Below, in pieces: positions 43,570 through 51,595 of a DNA stretch of 64,000 nucleotides. Source of the DNA: Runella rosea (lineage in GTDB: Bacteria; Bacteroidota; Bacteroidia; Cytophagales; Spirosomataceae). How positions within the stretch are numbered: the stretch's first letter is position 1; each line of letters starts with the position of its first letter. The notes beneath the pieces were generated by a model that was not told the DNA's origin, did not search any database, and worked only from the letters and a program-made list of their open reading frames with translations. Where the stretch lies: positions 1 through 64,000 of the forward strand of contig NZ_CP030850.1 of NCBI RefSeq assembly GCF_003325355.1. Direction: 5' to 3'. Position numbers and translations under genes: made by a program.

Positions 43570-43613
43570 CAAAGATAGAAAAGTTATTAATTTTAAATAC
43601 AACAATTGATGTA
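43570..43613 (-). promoter_or_regulatory. Operator and -7 box before the 307-aa gene
   Basis: The 16-bp motif TACAACAATTGATGTA is at 43598-43613. The best -7 box on the minus strand is TATCTTTG at 43570-43577, 20 bases further toward the gene, so the motif here is upstream of, not inside, a standard spacer (or a poorer box TATTTAAA is used). Leader to the ATG is ~98 bases. Confidence 0.5.
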
Positions 43614-43617
43614 TTTT

Positions 43618-46251
43618 CTATCCGAACGCGCTCATTAAACAGTTTTCGGCCGCAAGCGGTACGGGATTGGATTCAAACTGTTCAAACGTCCATCCTTCAT
43701 AATCGTCACAGTTTTCCTGTTGTTGGTTTACCAGCGAGGCGTAAGTTCTCAGGAGTTTTACTGACGACTTTCCCGTTTTTTTCTGCCTGCGAATCTCCCA
43801 TGGATAGCCGCTTATGTCATTCCCTTCAAGATCGGGAATGGTTATAAATCCGTAATCGGTTTCGTCATTATTCCATCCTCTGACAGCATTACGGATGGCG
43901 TTAAATTCAGCCTCGGTGAGCCTACATTCAAATGTGATCCATTTAGGTACATAGATACGTTTAGCGCGGTTGGCATTTTCGATGCTAATGTCAGCTTTTT
44001 CAGTTAACAGAAGTCGGTCAGGGTTTGATGCTGGGAATGCATCGGTGGTTTTGAGCTGCGTAACCAAATCACCATTAAGCTTGGTAAAGGTATTTTTATA
44101 CACTTCGGCCACACTTTTGTAAGCCGAACTAGAGTTTAACCATGCTGCGTGGTTGAGTAGGTTCTGTTTTGGGGTTCGACGCAAATTGTAGGATGTTTCG
44201 GGTTCCAATAGGTTTTGAACCGTACTAAAATTCTCGTTCTTTTCAGCATACCCCGCAAAGTCATAGGGTTGAATCGTGGCGCTGGCCACCACTTCACCGG
44301 TGGCAAATCGGTCTAGTACAATCACCGTCTGCACTCCAAAGTTGGTAATCTTAACAATGGTAAATACGTCATTGTGGTGAGTTGTGCCCGAAATGCTAAG
44401 TTTTACGCCGACTTCACAAAATGAGGGCTTGACAGGCAAAAGCAAAAGCGGTCGACCCGCAAATAATAAAGGATTTTTGGTAAATGTTGCCGTGCCCACA
44501 TAAGACGGGATAGCAGGATTGACGCTGATAATAAACAAATCATCGTCGTAACGCGTGGAGTCTTTGGGCGTGGATTCAAATTGCTCTCGGCGGGTGGCCT
44601 CGATGGCGTAGCCCGAAGCAATCAGGTTTGAAGTTGCTTGGTACCGCCCATTTTCTGTTTGGATGGGTGTAGAGTATTCATGATAGGCGTTGAATTCGTC
44701 AAGGTAGTTTAGGCCCTCATCCAGATATTTACCGTAACCAATTTGGATATTGGAAAATATAAGCTCTTTGGCCGTATCAATAACCAAGTTTGACACCTCA
44801 TCAATTTTAAGAATCTCCCCACCTTTATAGAAATACTCCGCCTTTTCCATGCGTATGATGGGCACTCCGCTCTGGATTGTATACTCGTATCCTACGTGAA
44901 AAATGGCGTTAATATCTTCGACGATTTCTTTAAAAGAGCGTTGAATCCCTTTGTCGAACCGCCGTATTTGAAAGCCATTCGTTTTGAGATAGTTGGCGCC
45001 ATCGCCATCCGAAGGGTACAACTCAGAAGATTTTCCAAAAAAGGAAGAACGGAAACAGTTGTTTTGTCCAGTAATTAAACGAATGGATTGTTGAATGGCA
45101 TCATAAGCCAAAAGGCCTTTGGTGGGAGACTGTACATTTCTGGAAACTCCATCAATCTGCATCGAAAAATTACTACTGACCGCTTTCAGCGATGTAGAAC
45201 CAAGCTCATTGGCCCCGCTATAAGTGTATTTTATTTCAATGAATAAGTATACATTATCGCCTTGCCGAATCTCAAGCGCATTTGTCGCCGTGCCATCAAC
45301 GGTAAATCTGACATAAAGAGGCCCGTAATAAAACCCATCAGGTTCGTTGTACTTTCCATCCCCGATACGGTAACGGGCCAAAATGGCCGTTTCTCTTTCG
45401 TGCACCAAATAAGGCTGTGCCGTGAAATTGGTAATGGCGGCACGGTTCAAGGAAAATTGGCGCTGTTTTAAATTTAAGTCGCAGGTAACATTCAGTGCAA
45501 CGGTTACGGTGTATTTGCCATCCGAGAAGGCTTTCCAAAAAGGATTTTTATCGGCTACGGGGTCAGAGAAGGCAATGCCGAACGGGTTGTTGAAGGTGGT
45601 TTTTAGGTCGTTTTTGGTGGGACTTGACAGGTTGGGCATTACATAAACATCGCTATCGCCCATCGTTAGTGACTCTGCTGTATCAGTAGCCGATGTAACC
45701 TGATATATCTCCCGAAATGCTTTGGAGTGCAGAATGGTAGTTTTGACAACAGCGGGAGTAACCGATGTGCCATCCAGCGCCACCGAATCCAATAAGTTCA
45801 CTTTTGTATCTGCTTTGGCCTGAATGCGGTTTTGTAGGGTATCGGCTTCCACGTCACATGTGACCACGCCCGCCGACTCACGAAAGGTGTTCATGTTAAG
45901 CTTGCCTACGTGTTCAATGATTCGGGTTTCTTCATCAATAATGGCCCCGATTTGTAGAAGTACTTTGGCATCTGAACCCTGTTCTTCGTCGATGGATTTA
46001 AGGATGGCTTTACCGGCTGGGCAGTCAGAAGCCAGTTTGAAATTATCCAGTGCTTCATAGTTGAAGCCATGCCATTGCGGATTGCGGCTGATGACCATTG
46101 AAACATCATCCCATGTGGTAGGCTCTTCAATATCGGTCGTGAGACTTGCGCCGCCCAGGCTGTACACCAGTTGGAAGAAAGTGGGGTACATATCCCGAAA
46201 CCCATCAATGGTATGGGGCTGACCTAAGTAGTCGAATATGGTAGATTGCAT
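43618..46251 (-). CDS. Tail tip/baseplate-like protein, 877 aa
   Basis: Large soluble protein without signal peptide, encoded first in the tail-fibre operon, where tail tip or hub proteins are usual. Residues ~170-450 are beta-rich; one part ~420-560 includes RSFKEIVEDINAIFHVGYEY, resembling a phage tail hub/baseplate segment. No motif gives a firm family. Its leader shares a promoter box and a start-codon hairpin with the tape-measure gene (46256-46279, box 46300-46307), suggesting joint control of two long tail proteins. Confidence 0.68.
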   Translation of the reverse strand: MQSTIFDYLGQPHTIDGFRDMYPTFFQLVYSLGGASLTTDIEEPTTWDDVSMVISRNPQWHGFNYEALDNFKLASDCPAGKAILKSIDEEQGSDAKVLLQIGAIIDEETRIIEHVGKLNMNTFRESAGVVTCDVEADTLQNRIQAKADTKVNLLDSVALDGTSVTPAVVKTTILHSKAFREIYQVTSATDTAESLTMGDSDVYVMPNLSSPTKNDLKTTFNNPFGIAFSDPVADKNPFWKAFSDGKYTVTVALNVTCDLNLKQRQFSLNRAAITNFTAQPYLVHERETAILARYRIGDGKYNEPDGFYYGPLYVRFTVDGTATNALEIRQGDNVYLFIEIKYTYSGANELGSTSLKAVSSNFSMQIDGVSRNVQSPTKGLLAYDAIQQSIRLITGQNNCFRSSFFGKSSELYPSDGDGANYLKTNGFQIRRFDKGIQRSFKEIVEDINAIFHVGYEYTIQSGVPIIRMEKAEYFYKGGEILKIDEVSNLVIDTAKELIFSNIQIGYGKYLDEGLNYLDEFNAYHEYSTPIQTENGRYQATSNLIASGYAIEATRREQFESTPKDSTRYDDDLFIISVNPAIPSYVGTATFTKNPLLFAGRPLLLLPVKPSFCEVGVKLSISGTTHHNDVFTIVKITNFGVQTVIVLDRFATGEVVASATIQPYDFAGYAEKNENFSTVQNLLEPETSYNLRRTPKQNLLNHAAWLNSSSAYKSVAEVYKNTFTKLNGDLVTQLKTTDAFPASNPDRLLLTEKADISIENANRAKRIYVPKWITFECRLTEAEFNAIRNAVRGWNNDETDYGFITIPDLEGNDISGYPWEIRRQKKTGKSSVKLLRTYASLVNQQQENCDDYEGWTFEQFESNPVPLAAENCLMSAFG

Positions 46252-46255
46252 AAAA

Positions 46256-46279
46256 CCAAAGCGTTAGAAGGTGCTTTGG
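46256..46279 (-). promoter_or_regulatory. Leader hairpin at the 877-aa gene start
   Basis: CCAAAGC / GCTTTGG stem with a 10-base loop, ending 4 bases before the ATG. The following ~25 leader bases (AAGCGACC...) and the TATCTTTG box at 46300-46307 match the tape-measure leader at 50808-50863. A conserved element that could control translation start. Confidence 0.6.
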
Positions 46280-46299
46280 TCGCTTGGTTGCTGGTAGGG

Positions 46300-46307
46300 C
46301 AAAGATA
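46300..46307 (-). promoter_or_regulatory. Promoter -7 box before the 877-aa gene
   Basis: TATCTTTG on the minus strand matches TAnnTTTG and is preceded by a T/A-rich tract (TTTTTTTATA). No clear -33 TTTG. Equivalent box at 50856-50863. Confidence 0.5.
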
Positions 46308-46335
46308 TAAAAAAAGACTTTGTATATGGCCTTGG

Positions 46336-46872
46336 CTAAATTGAACTCATTCGCATAAGATCAAAATACATTTGTCTTGTTGGCTCTGATTTATCACTTT
46401 CTGTTAAATATGAAAAACCCATTTTTTCATAGAAGCCCGTTGATTGAGCATAGGCATCAACTGTGATAAATCTACATCCAGTCTTATTATTATGGAAAAA
46501 GGAATACTTGATGTAATCAATTATAAAGGTGCCTATTCCTGCTTTTTTTACACCCTCGCATACGGCAAGCCTACCTATTTTTACACATGGATAAGTTTTA
46601 TAATGCTTTCTATATGGAATTTTACGTTGAATTTTATTTCTTACTTCTTTAAAATCTTCAGAAGTAAGTTTGTCATTTAAGACACAAAAATAACCCAAAA
46701 CAGCGTCATTATCTTCATCTTCAACGATATAGGTGACGGCCAGTAATTCATTTTGATAGAGTAAGGAGTCCTGATAAAAAAATTCGTTTAAGTCTTTGTC
46801 ATCACAATCAAAGATTTTGTCTTTGAGGGGATAACTATTACTTAAACGAATTAGGCGAAACTGGCCTGACAT
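46336..46872 (-). CDS. GNAT acetyltransferase, toxin-like, 178 aa
   Basis: Acetyl-CoA-dependent acetyltransferase fold. Motif A core: VKIGRLAVCEGVKKAGIGTF (about residues 97-116), with the KxAGIG acetyl-CoA loop, and FYEKMGF (147-153) with a catalytic-position Tyr. The N-terminal FDCDDKDLNEFF matches the TacT/AtaT-style GNATs that acetylate aminoacyl-tRNA. It follows a 50-residue gene by 20 bases, as toxins follow antitoxins. Target unproven. It may stabilise the lysogen or exclude other phages. Its AT-rich DNA suggests acquisition separate from the tail genes. Confidence 0.78.
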   Translation of the reverse strand: MSGQFRLIRLSNSYPLKDKIFDCDDKDLNEFFYQDSLLYQNELLAVTYIVEDEDNDAVLGYFCVLNDKLTSEDFKEVRNKIQRKIPYRKHYKTYPCVKIGRLAVCEGVKKAGIGTFIIDYIKYSFFHNNKTGCRFITVDAYAQSTGFYEKMGFSYLTESDKSEPTRQMYFDLMRMSSI

Positions 46873-46892
46873 GGAATATATATTATCGAATG

Positions 46893-47045
46893 CTAATCTA
46901 CCAATTTGAATTTATTGAAGTTCTCCCGCATTCTTTCCATTTCAGTCCGGGACAATTTTGTCTTTTCTGACTCAGCAATGTTTTTGGCAAAGCGAGCCGC
47001 GTCTCTACCTGTTAAAACAGGTGTTTCCTTTATTGGTCGTGCCAT
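46893..47045 (-). CDS. Small partner (antitoxin-like) of the GNAT, 50 aa
   Basis: MARPIKETPVLTGRDAARFA and a charged helical tail (AESEKTKLSRTEMERMRENF). Short proteins with a start like this, P-I-K-E-T-P-V-L-x-G-x-D-A, are often found just upstream of GNAT genes in Bacteroidetes; I know this from general familiarity, not from a search. The reading frame is too short for most gene callers. Role as antitoxin is an inference from gene order, spacing and small basic character. Confidence 0.68.
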   Translation of the reverse strand: MARPIKETPVLTGRDAARFAKNIAESEKTKLSRTEMERMRENFNKFKLVD

Positions 47046-47221
47046 AATTTAGAATGGTTTAAGTTTTAGCCTGACCCTTAAATCAATTATTGATCTTAAG
47101 CAGACTATTAATTGGTTATTGTATAAAAACTGTGCTAGTGTCGTTTTATGCTGCAAAATTACTAAGTAAAAATTAAAAGTACAAATGCAACACATTTGCA
47201 ATCAGTTGATTAACAGTAAAT

Positions 47222-47237
47222 TACAACAATTGATGTA
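47222..47237 (-). promoter_or_regulatory. 16-bp operator upstream of the GNAT pair
   Basis: TACAACAATTGATGTA, same as the other four sites. On the minus strand the adjacent box is TAATTTAC, a poor match to TAnnTTTG, and no -33 TTTG is well placed. It is 177 bases before the 50-residue gene, so it may control the tail/GNAT transcript less strongly. Confidence 0.5.
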
Positions 47238-47517
47238 TTTAACTTGACACAGCTATGTACAGCTATGTGCAGCATTTTGCGGCGTTTTAGAGCAAGTAAA
47301 GCTGATATAGTGGTCGACCGTAGCTGATGGTGTTATGTTTCGTCACAGAACAAATTAGACAGTCCTATAGTGATTTAAAAGGTACCGGTAGAAGTATAGA
47401 TGCAAATCCATGTGCAATTCTTATTATCGCAGGGTAAACACCCATTTTAGCAGAAAAAATTTTTCTAAATTTTTCTAAAATTTTCATATTTAATACGTAA
47501 AACTTCGGTAAAAGCAT

Positions 47518-47548
47518 GAAAAATGCCGCTGACATTACGGCATTTTTC
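47518..47548 (-). terminator. Terminator after the tape measure
   Basis: Same hairpin as 19-49: an 11-bp stem and T run on the minus strand, just past the tape-measure stop codon at 47553. Confidence 0.82.
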
Positions 47549-47552
47549 GCCA

Positions 47553-50500
47553 TTAAAACCCATGCCTCACCTTCCGATAAGTCACCACACTGTTCAGTCT
47601 ACGCTGGCGCTCCCATACACCATCCTCATCAAAATGTGTCTCGTTGACAGGTAAATTACTGACTGCACTGGCCACCGTCTGCCCGATGCGGTCGGCATTG
47701 AGATTAAGCTGCTGAGCAATGGCGTAATTCATATTCATCTGGGCTTTTTGCTGAGACAATTGCAGGTTTTTGGCCATGAGTGAGGGTATTTCCGAACGGG
47801 TGATGACAGTGTTAAGCTCCTGTGATTTGTATTGGTCGGCCAACATCCGCGACGTTTCGGCAGCGGTGTAAATTTTATCCCCGCGTTTCAAAGGTACAAC
47901 CGATGGTTTTTCGTGTAGGAAATACTTACCCTGAGACTCGTGAAGCTCAGCTCCTTCCTCGGCCACCAATGCTGGACCTTCGGGAGCGTAGCGCGTTCCT
48001 TTTTTGAAGGCGGGTATTTGTTTAGCAAGAACGTTTGCTAACTGAAGGGCGCCAGTTGCACCAGCAACCACAGAAAGCGCAATACCAGCAGGACCTCCGG
48101 GATTGGCCAACATGGAAATGATGGCAGATGCGGTATTGACTCCGATTTGAAAAGCGGCCATTGCTTTTTCCGCTACAGCCTGACGGCGTCTGATTTCGGC
48201 GGTTTGGCGGGCAAATCTTTCGGTGATAGCTGCTTTCGCTTCCTCATTTTCGCCCGCTAATGTCAATTCGTATTCCTGTTGCTTTTCTAGTTGAATCAGC
48301 TTCTTTTCCTGAATAGAGGCGTACAAGTCAAACCCCGCCTGCGACAACTCCAATGCAGCCTGTGCAATTGAAATTTGGATGCGTTTTCTTTCTTCCGCCT
48401 CCCGTTTAAACTGATCAATTTTAAAATCAATCTCCTCTTTGGCTCGTTTTTTTCGATCTTCATTACCTTCCCGTTCCGCCTCTTGTTGTTCAATTAAAAG
48501 TTTTTTCAATTCATCCTGTTCCTCCTTCTTCATGCGCCGCAAATCGGTCGAAAATCGCTTTTCCAACTCCAATCGTGTAGTGTAACGGGTACGAATTTCC
48601 TCCAACAGGTCGTTTTTCTTTTCCGCTTTTGGCTTATTAATTTTTTCAGTAGGTACTTTGCCAGGTGAAATATCACTCGTATCGGTATCAAAAACATTTT
48701 GCGAGCCCCACGCCTGTAAACCCTGCTTAAAAAACACGTTATCCAATGCCTCTTTTGTCTTTTTAATTGACGAGGGAATATCATACCCCAACTGCTTGGA
48801 CATTCGCTCCAAAACTTCATATAGTTGATACCATTTGCGCACTTCTTTCTCAGGAAGGTCAATTACCCGCCCCTCTTTTGCATCTTTTAATGCATCATCC
48901 ATTAACACTTTGGAAAGCTTTTCGGATTCCTCAACGAATTTTTCAAGCTGAGTGAGCTGCTTTTTATCGGCCTTATCCTTCCCCTTTTCGGCCTTAGCCC
49001 GTTCATCGGCCAGCGCCTTTTCTTTCTTGAGCAGTTGATCATTAAGAATGATAATCGTATTCAGGCGTTTGTACTCCTCATTGGCAAAGTCTAAAAGCTC
49101 CTTTTTCTTTTTGGGGTCATATTTGCCATCAAAAAGCTCGTACTCTTGTTTGGCTTGCTGAGCGGTTAAACGCTGCATATTAATTTGCTGCGCGCGTCCA
49201 GCGGCATCTTTACCCTCAAATGGCCCGTAATAGTCAAGTCCCTGCGCTTGCTGGCTTCGTTGCTGAGCGGCATTTGCTATCTGATTAAAAGAGCCCAGAT
49301 TGCCGGTTCCCACAGCAGCGCCAAAAAGGGCCATTGTTCGTAAAAAACCCTGTTCTTTGGCCAGTGCCCGCCAGGCTGAAATGGTATCGGCAATTCCTTT
49401 GATAATGCCGCCAAAAAAAGAACTTACCTGTCCATCCCTTGCAAACTCATCAATCAAAAGCGAGGTTTCGTTTTTCAGACGGGTCATTTGCCCGGTCATT
49501 GTTTCTAAGTTCTTAGCCGCCTTGTCTCCGTAGGTTTTTTCAATTTGCGCGGCCACTTTTGGCAAAACATCCTCAGCATACACCTTACCATCCTTCATCA
49601 TCTTGTCAAGCTCGGCAGTGGTAATACCCATGGATTCAGCAAGCAATCTGAACGCCCCGGGAAGACGATCCCCGACCTGGCCTCTCCACTCTTCGGCCTG
49701 TATTTTGCCCTTCGACATGGCCTGCTCGATTGCTTTTAGGGTCCCTTCCACATCTTCATTGGTCAGCGAGAGAGATGCGCCCATTTTAACAATGCCCGAA
49801 AATATATCCCGTACTTTTTGGCCCTGCATGGTAGTGCCACGCGCAGCGGCCTCCAATTTGGTGAAGGTTGGGTACAGCGTTCCGATGGCAGTACCTGTAT
49901 CGTTGGCCAGTTTTTCAAGAAAAATAAGATTGGAATTGAAGCGCTTGGTAGAACCAGAAGCCACCTCCAATGCGTTACGATACCGCTGAAAATCGTTGAT
50001 GACTTCAAAAGTTTTAGTTACGGCTGTCAGGGCGCTGTCTACTCCAAACAGCGTTCCTGTCAACATCAAGAAGTTACCACGCAAGCCATTTAATGCACTG
50101 GTGTAATTTCCAACATTTCGGTTGTGAATGCCCATTGAGGCATCCATCCGCTTTAAAGCCGCATCGTTCTGCTGAATTTGGTACAGCAGTGCCACCGCCT
50201 CTTTGTTATTTTTGTTGATTTTACCAGTGTTGAGGTCAAAGGCGTTGTCCAGATTTCGCAGGCGGTTGCGAAATTCATTTGTTTCTTTGGAAAGGCGGGC
50301 GTAGGAGTTTACAATACTACCCAAAGTTTGATTGGCCGCTTTCAATGTGGCATTTTGGGCGTCAATAGCCTGCTTTGCCAAATTGACCTTTTGGGCAATC
50401 TGTTGCTGTTGGGATTTAAAGTCGGCCGCTTTGGGGTCGAGTTTGTCGTATTCCTGACGCAAAAGCTTTAGAGAGCCTTTTAAATTGTCAATGGAAATAC

Positions 50501-50804
50501 CGTTGGCGTTTTGGGCGTCAGTAAGTGTGGCAATGATAGATTTTAGCTCCTCATGCCGTTTGATGGAGTTTGATAACTTTTCTGATTGTTGTTCAAACTT
50601 TTGATTGGAGCCAGATTGGGCGAGATTAAGAGATTTTATTTCCCGAATTAGGTCGGTTATCTCTTTGGCGTAAGAGGAAATCGCCGTTTTAACAATATTG
50701 CTACCATTGGCGGTATTGGTGACAAATTTCTGGTATTCGGCATCAATAGAGCCAATTTTCTTTTCGAGGCCCTCGAAATCGAAGAGTTTTTGATAGGAAA
50801 TCAT
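47553..50804 (-). CDS. Tape measure protein, 1083 aa
   Basis: Sets tail length in a siphophage-like virion. Residues 1-250 are long coiled coils (EKLSNSIKRHEELKSIIATL). A tape_meas_nterm domain follows at about 255-445 (EVASGSTKRFNSNLIFLEKL, AMSKGKIQAEEWRGQVGDRL, PGAFRLLAESMG). The middle holds a highly charged helical stretch with RMKKEEQDELKKLL. Near the C-terminus is a hydrophobic segment (AGIALSVVAGATGALQLANV) that may enter the host membrane at injection. Its length suits a tail of roughly 160 nm by the usual ~0.15 nm per residue rule. Confidence 0.92.
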   Translation of the reverse strand: MISYQKLFDFEGLEKKIGSIDAEYQKFVTNTANGSNIVKTAISSYAKEITDLIREIKSLNLAQSGSNQKFEQQSEKLSNSIKRHEELKSIIATLTDAQNANGISIDNLKGSLKLLRQEYDKLDPKAADFKSQQQQIAQKVNLAKQAIDAQNATLKAANQTLGSIVNSYARLSKETNEFRNRLRNLDNAFDLNTGKINKNNKEAVALLYQIQQNDAALKRMDASMGIHNRNVGNYTSALNGLRGNFLMLTGTLFGVDSALTAVTKTFEVINDFQRYRNALEVASGSTKRFNSNLIFLEKLANDTGTAIGTLYPTFTKLEAAARGTTMQGQKVRDIFSGIVKMGASLSLTNEDVEGTLKAIEQAMSKGKIQAEEWRGQVGDRLPGAFRLLAESMGITTAELDKMMKDGKVYAEDVLPKVAAQIEKTYGDKAAKNLETMTGQMTRLKNETSLLIDEFARDGQVSSFFGGIIKGIADTISAWRALAKEQGFLRTMALFGAAVGTGNLGSFNQIANAAQQRSQQAQGLDYYGPFEGKDAAGRAQQINMQRLTAQQAKQEYELFDGKYDPKKKKELLDFANEEYKRLNTIIILNDQLLKKEKALADERAKAEKGKDKADKKQLTQLEKFVEESEKLSKVLMDDALKDAKEGRVIDLPEKEVRKWYQLYEVLERMSKQLGYDIPSSIKKTKEALDNVFFKQGLQAWGSQNVFDTDTSDISPGKVPTEKINKPKAEKKNDLLEEIRTRYTTRLELEKRFSTDLRRMKKEEQDELKKLLIEQQEAEREGNEDRKKRAKEEIDFKIDQFKREAEERKRIQISIAQAALELSQAGFDLYASIQEKKLIQLEKQQEYELTLAGENEEAKAAITERFARQTAEIRRRQAVAEKAMAAFQIGVNTASAIISMLANPGGPAGIALSVVAGATGALQLANVLAKQIPAFKKGTRYAPEGPALVAEEGAELHESQGKYFLHEKPSVVPLKRGDKIYTAAETSRMLADQYKSQELNTVITRSEIPSLMAKNLQLSQQKAQMNMNYAIAQQLNLNADRIGQTVASAVSNLPVNETHFDEDGVWERQRRLNSVVTYRKVRHGF

Positions 50805-50807
50805 TTG

Positions 50808-50831
50808 CCAAAGCGTTAGAGGTTGCTTTGG
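50808..50831 (-). promoter_or_regulatory. Leader hairpin at the tape-measure start
   Basis: CCAAAGC / GCTTTGG stem with a 10-base loop, 3 bases before the ATG. The leader and its TATCTTTG box (50856-50863) match those of the 877-residue gene, with most other bases changed, so the hairpin arms are conserved. It may hide or mark the ribosome entry site. Confidence 0.6.
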
Positions 50832-50855
50832 TCGCTTGGGGTGTAGTGGTCAGGA

Positions 50856-50863
50856 CAAAGATA
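50856..50863 (-). promoter_or_regulatory. Promoter -7 box before the tape measure
   Basis: TATCTTTG matches TAnnTTTG on the minus strand, preceded by an A/T-rich tract. The leader to the ATG is ~50 bases. Equivalent to 46300-46307. Confidence 0.5.
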
Positions 50864-50919
50864 TAAAAAAAAGGGGCTCATTTAAAGTGAATCCCATTGG
50901 TATAAACCGCATCGGATGT

Positions 50920-51114
50920 TCAGTCGCCCGAATTTTTGGTTTTATTTATTTCATCCAAGTAGAAATCTACCTGTTTTTGATATTCTTCCTCGGTTATTGC
51001 GCCCGATCTCAATTGGAATTTTAATATATCAATTTGACCTTCGCTAGCCAATACAATTGTCTTTTCAATTGAACTGATAAGTTCCTGCCTTTTTTTCTCA
51101 AGATCACTGCTCAT
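50920..51114 (-). CDS. SHOCT-like small protein, 64 aa
   Basis: Helical N-terminus (SSDLEKKRQELISSIEKTIV) and a C-terminal LRSGAITEEEYQKQVDFYLD, which matches the short SHOCT tail motif of many bacterial and phage oligomerising proteins. It and the 111-residue neighbour share this motif, so they may pair. Encoded 115 bases upstream of the tape-measure start. Function unknown. Confidence 0.65.
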   Translation of the reverse strand: MSSDLEKKRQELISSIEKTIVLASEGQIDILKFQLRSGAITEEEYQKQVDFYLDEINKTKNSGD

Positions 51115-51144
51115 TTGCTGTAAAATTTAATTGTGTGTTTTCGG

Positions 51145-51480
51145 TTACGCATCCAACCATTTATTTACTTCATTGTCAAACTCTTTATCGGAAAGGTATC
51201 CGGAATCGTGCAGTCGATTTAACTCATCAATCCACTCCTTTCGGTTTATCGCAATCTCCCTCTCTGCTTTTAAAATAAGATCGCGACGCTCTGACTCAAA
51301 CAAAGCCACATGTCGATTGTCTTTGGAGACGATTTTCAACTCATCCTTATAAACCAACTCAGTTTTTGTCTTCAAATGACGAAGGGCCTCGTCGTATTCC
51401 TTACGGGTGATGCGGTCATCCGGTCGCATGAAATTGAGCGAATAAATCAGCAGTACGGTGACGAATAAAGCTAAAAGCAT
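51145..51480 (-). CDS. Membrane-anchored SHOCT-like protein, 111 aa
   Basis: N-terminal membrane segment (MLLALFVTVLLIYSL) and a charged cytoplasmic part ending in LHDSGYLSDKEFDNEVNKWL, a SHOCT motif. Start at 51480 keeps the terminator hairpin outside the gene. Could be a membrane anchor for the 64-residue partner; phage role unknown (superinfection exclusion is possible). Confidence 0.62.
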   Translation of the reverse strand: MLLALFVTVLLIYSLNFMRPDDRITRKEYDEALRHLKTKTELVYKDELKIVSKDNRHVALFESERRDLILKAEREIAINRKEWIDELNRLHDSGYLSDKEFDNEVNKWLDA

Positions 51481-51515
51481 AATTGTATTTTTTAAGCTTA
51501 AGTCATGGTAAAAAG

Positions 51516-51548
51516 TTAGGGCGGTCATCCAGCAAGCGACCGCCCTAA
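51516..51548 (-). terminator. Terminator after the 217-aa moron
   Basis: Same hairpin as 4013-4045: an 11-bp stem, then CTTTTTACC on the minus strand. Confidence 0.75.
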
Positions 51549-51595
51549 TCAATTTCATTGACCTCAAACTAAGTCGTAAATTTATGGATAATTTG

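Larger units (their letters stand above)
47046..47552. other. 508-bp intergenic junction region
   Basis: Long gap between the GNAT pair and the tape-measure end. It holds a 16-bp operator (47222-47237), short tandem repeats of ACAGCTATGTAC type at about 47251-47276, an A/T-rich tract (47450-47500) and the tape-measure terminator (47518-47548). A short plus-strand frame around 47335-47437 ends LIIAG but has no start and looks like a relic. No convincing gene seen; the repeats could be a packaging or other site. Confidence 0.6.

Noticed and set aside
47365-47553. 62-residue minus-strand frame across the terminator
   Set aside because: It spans the tape-measure terminator and an A/T-rich tract and has no protein-like pattern.
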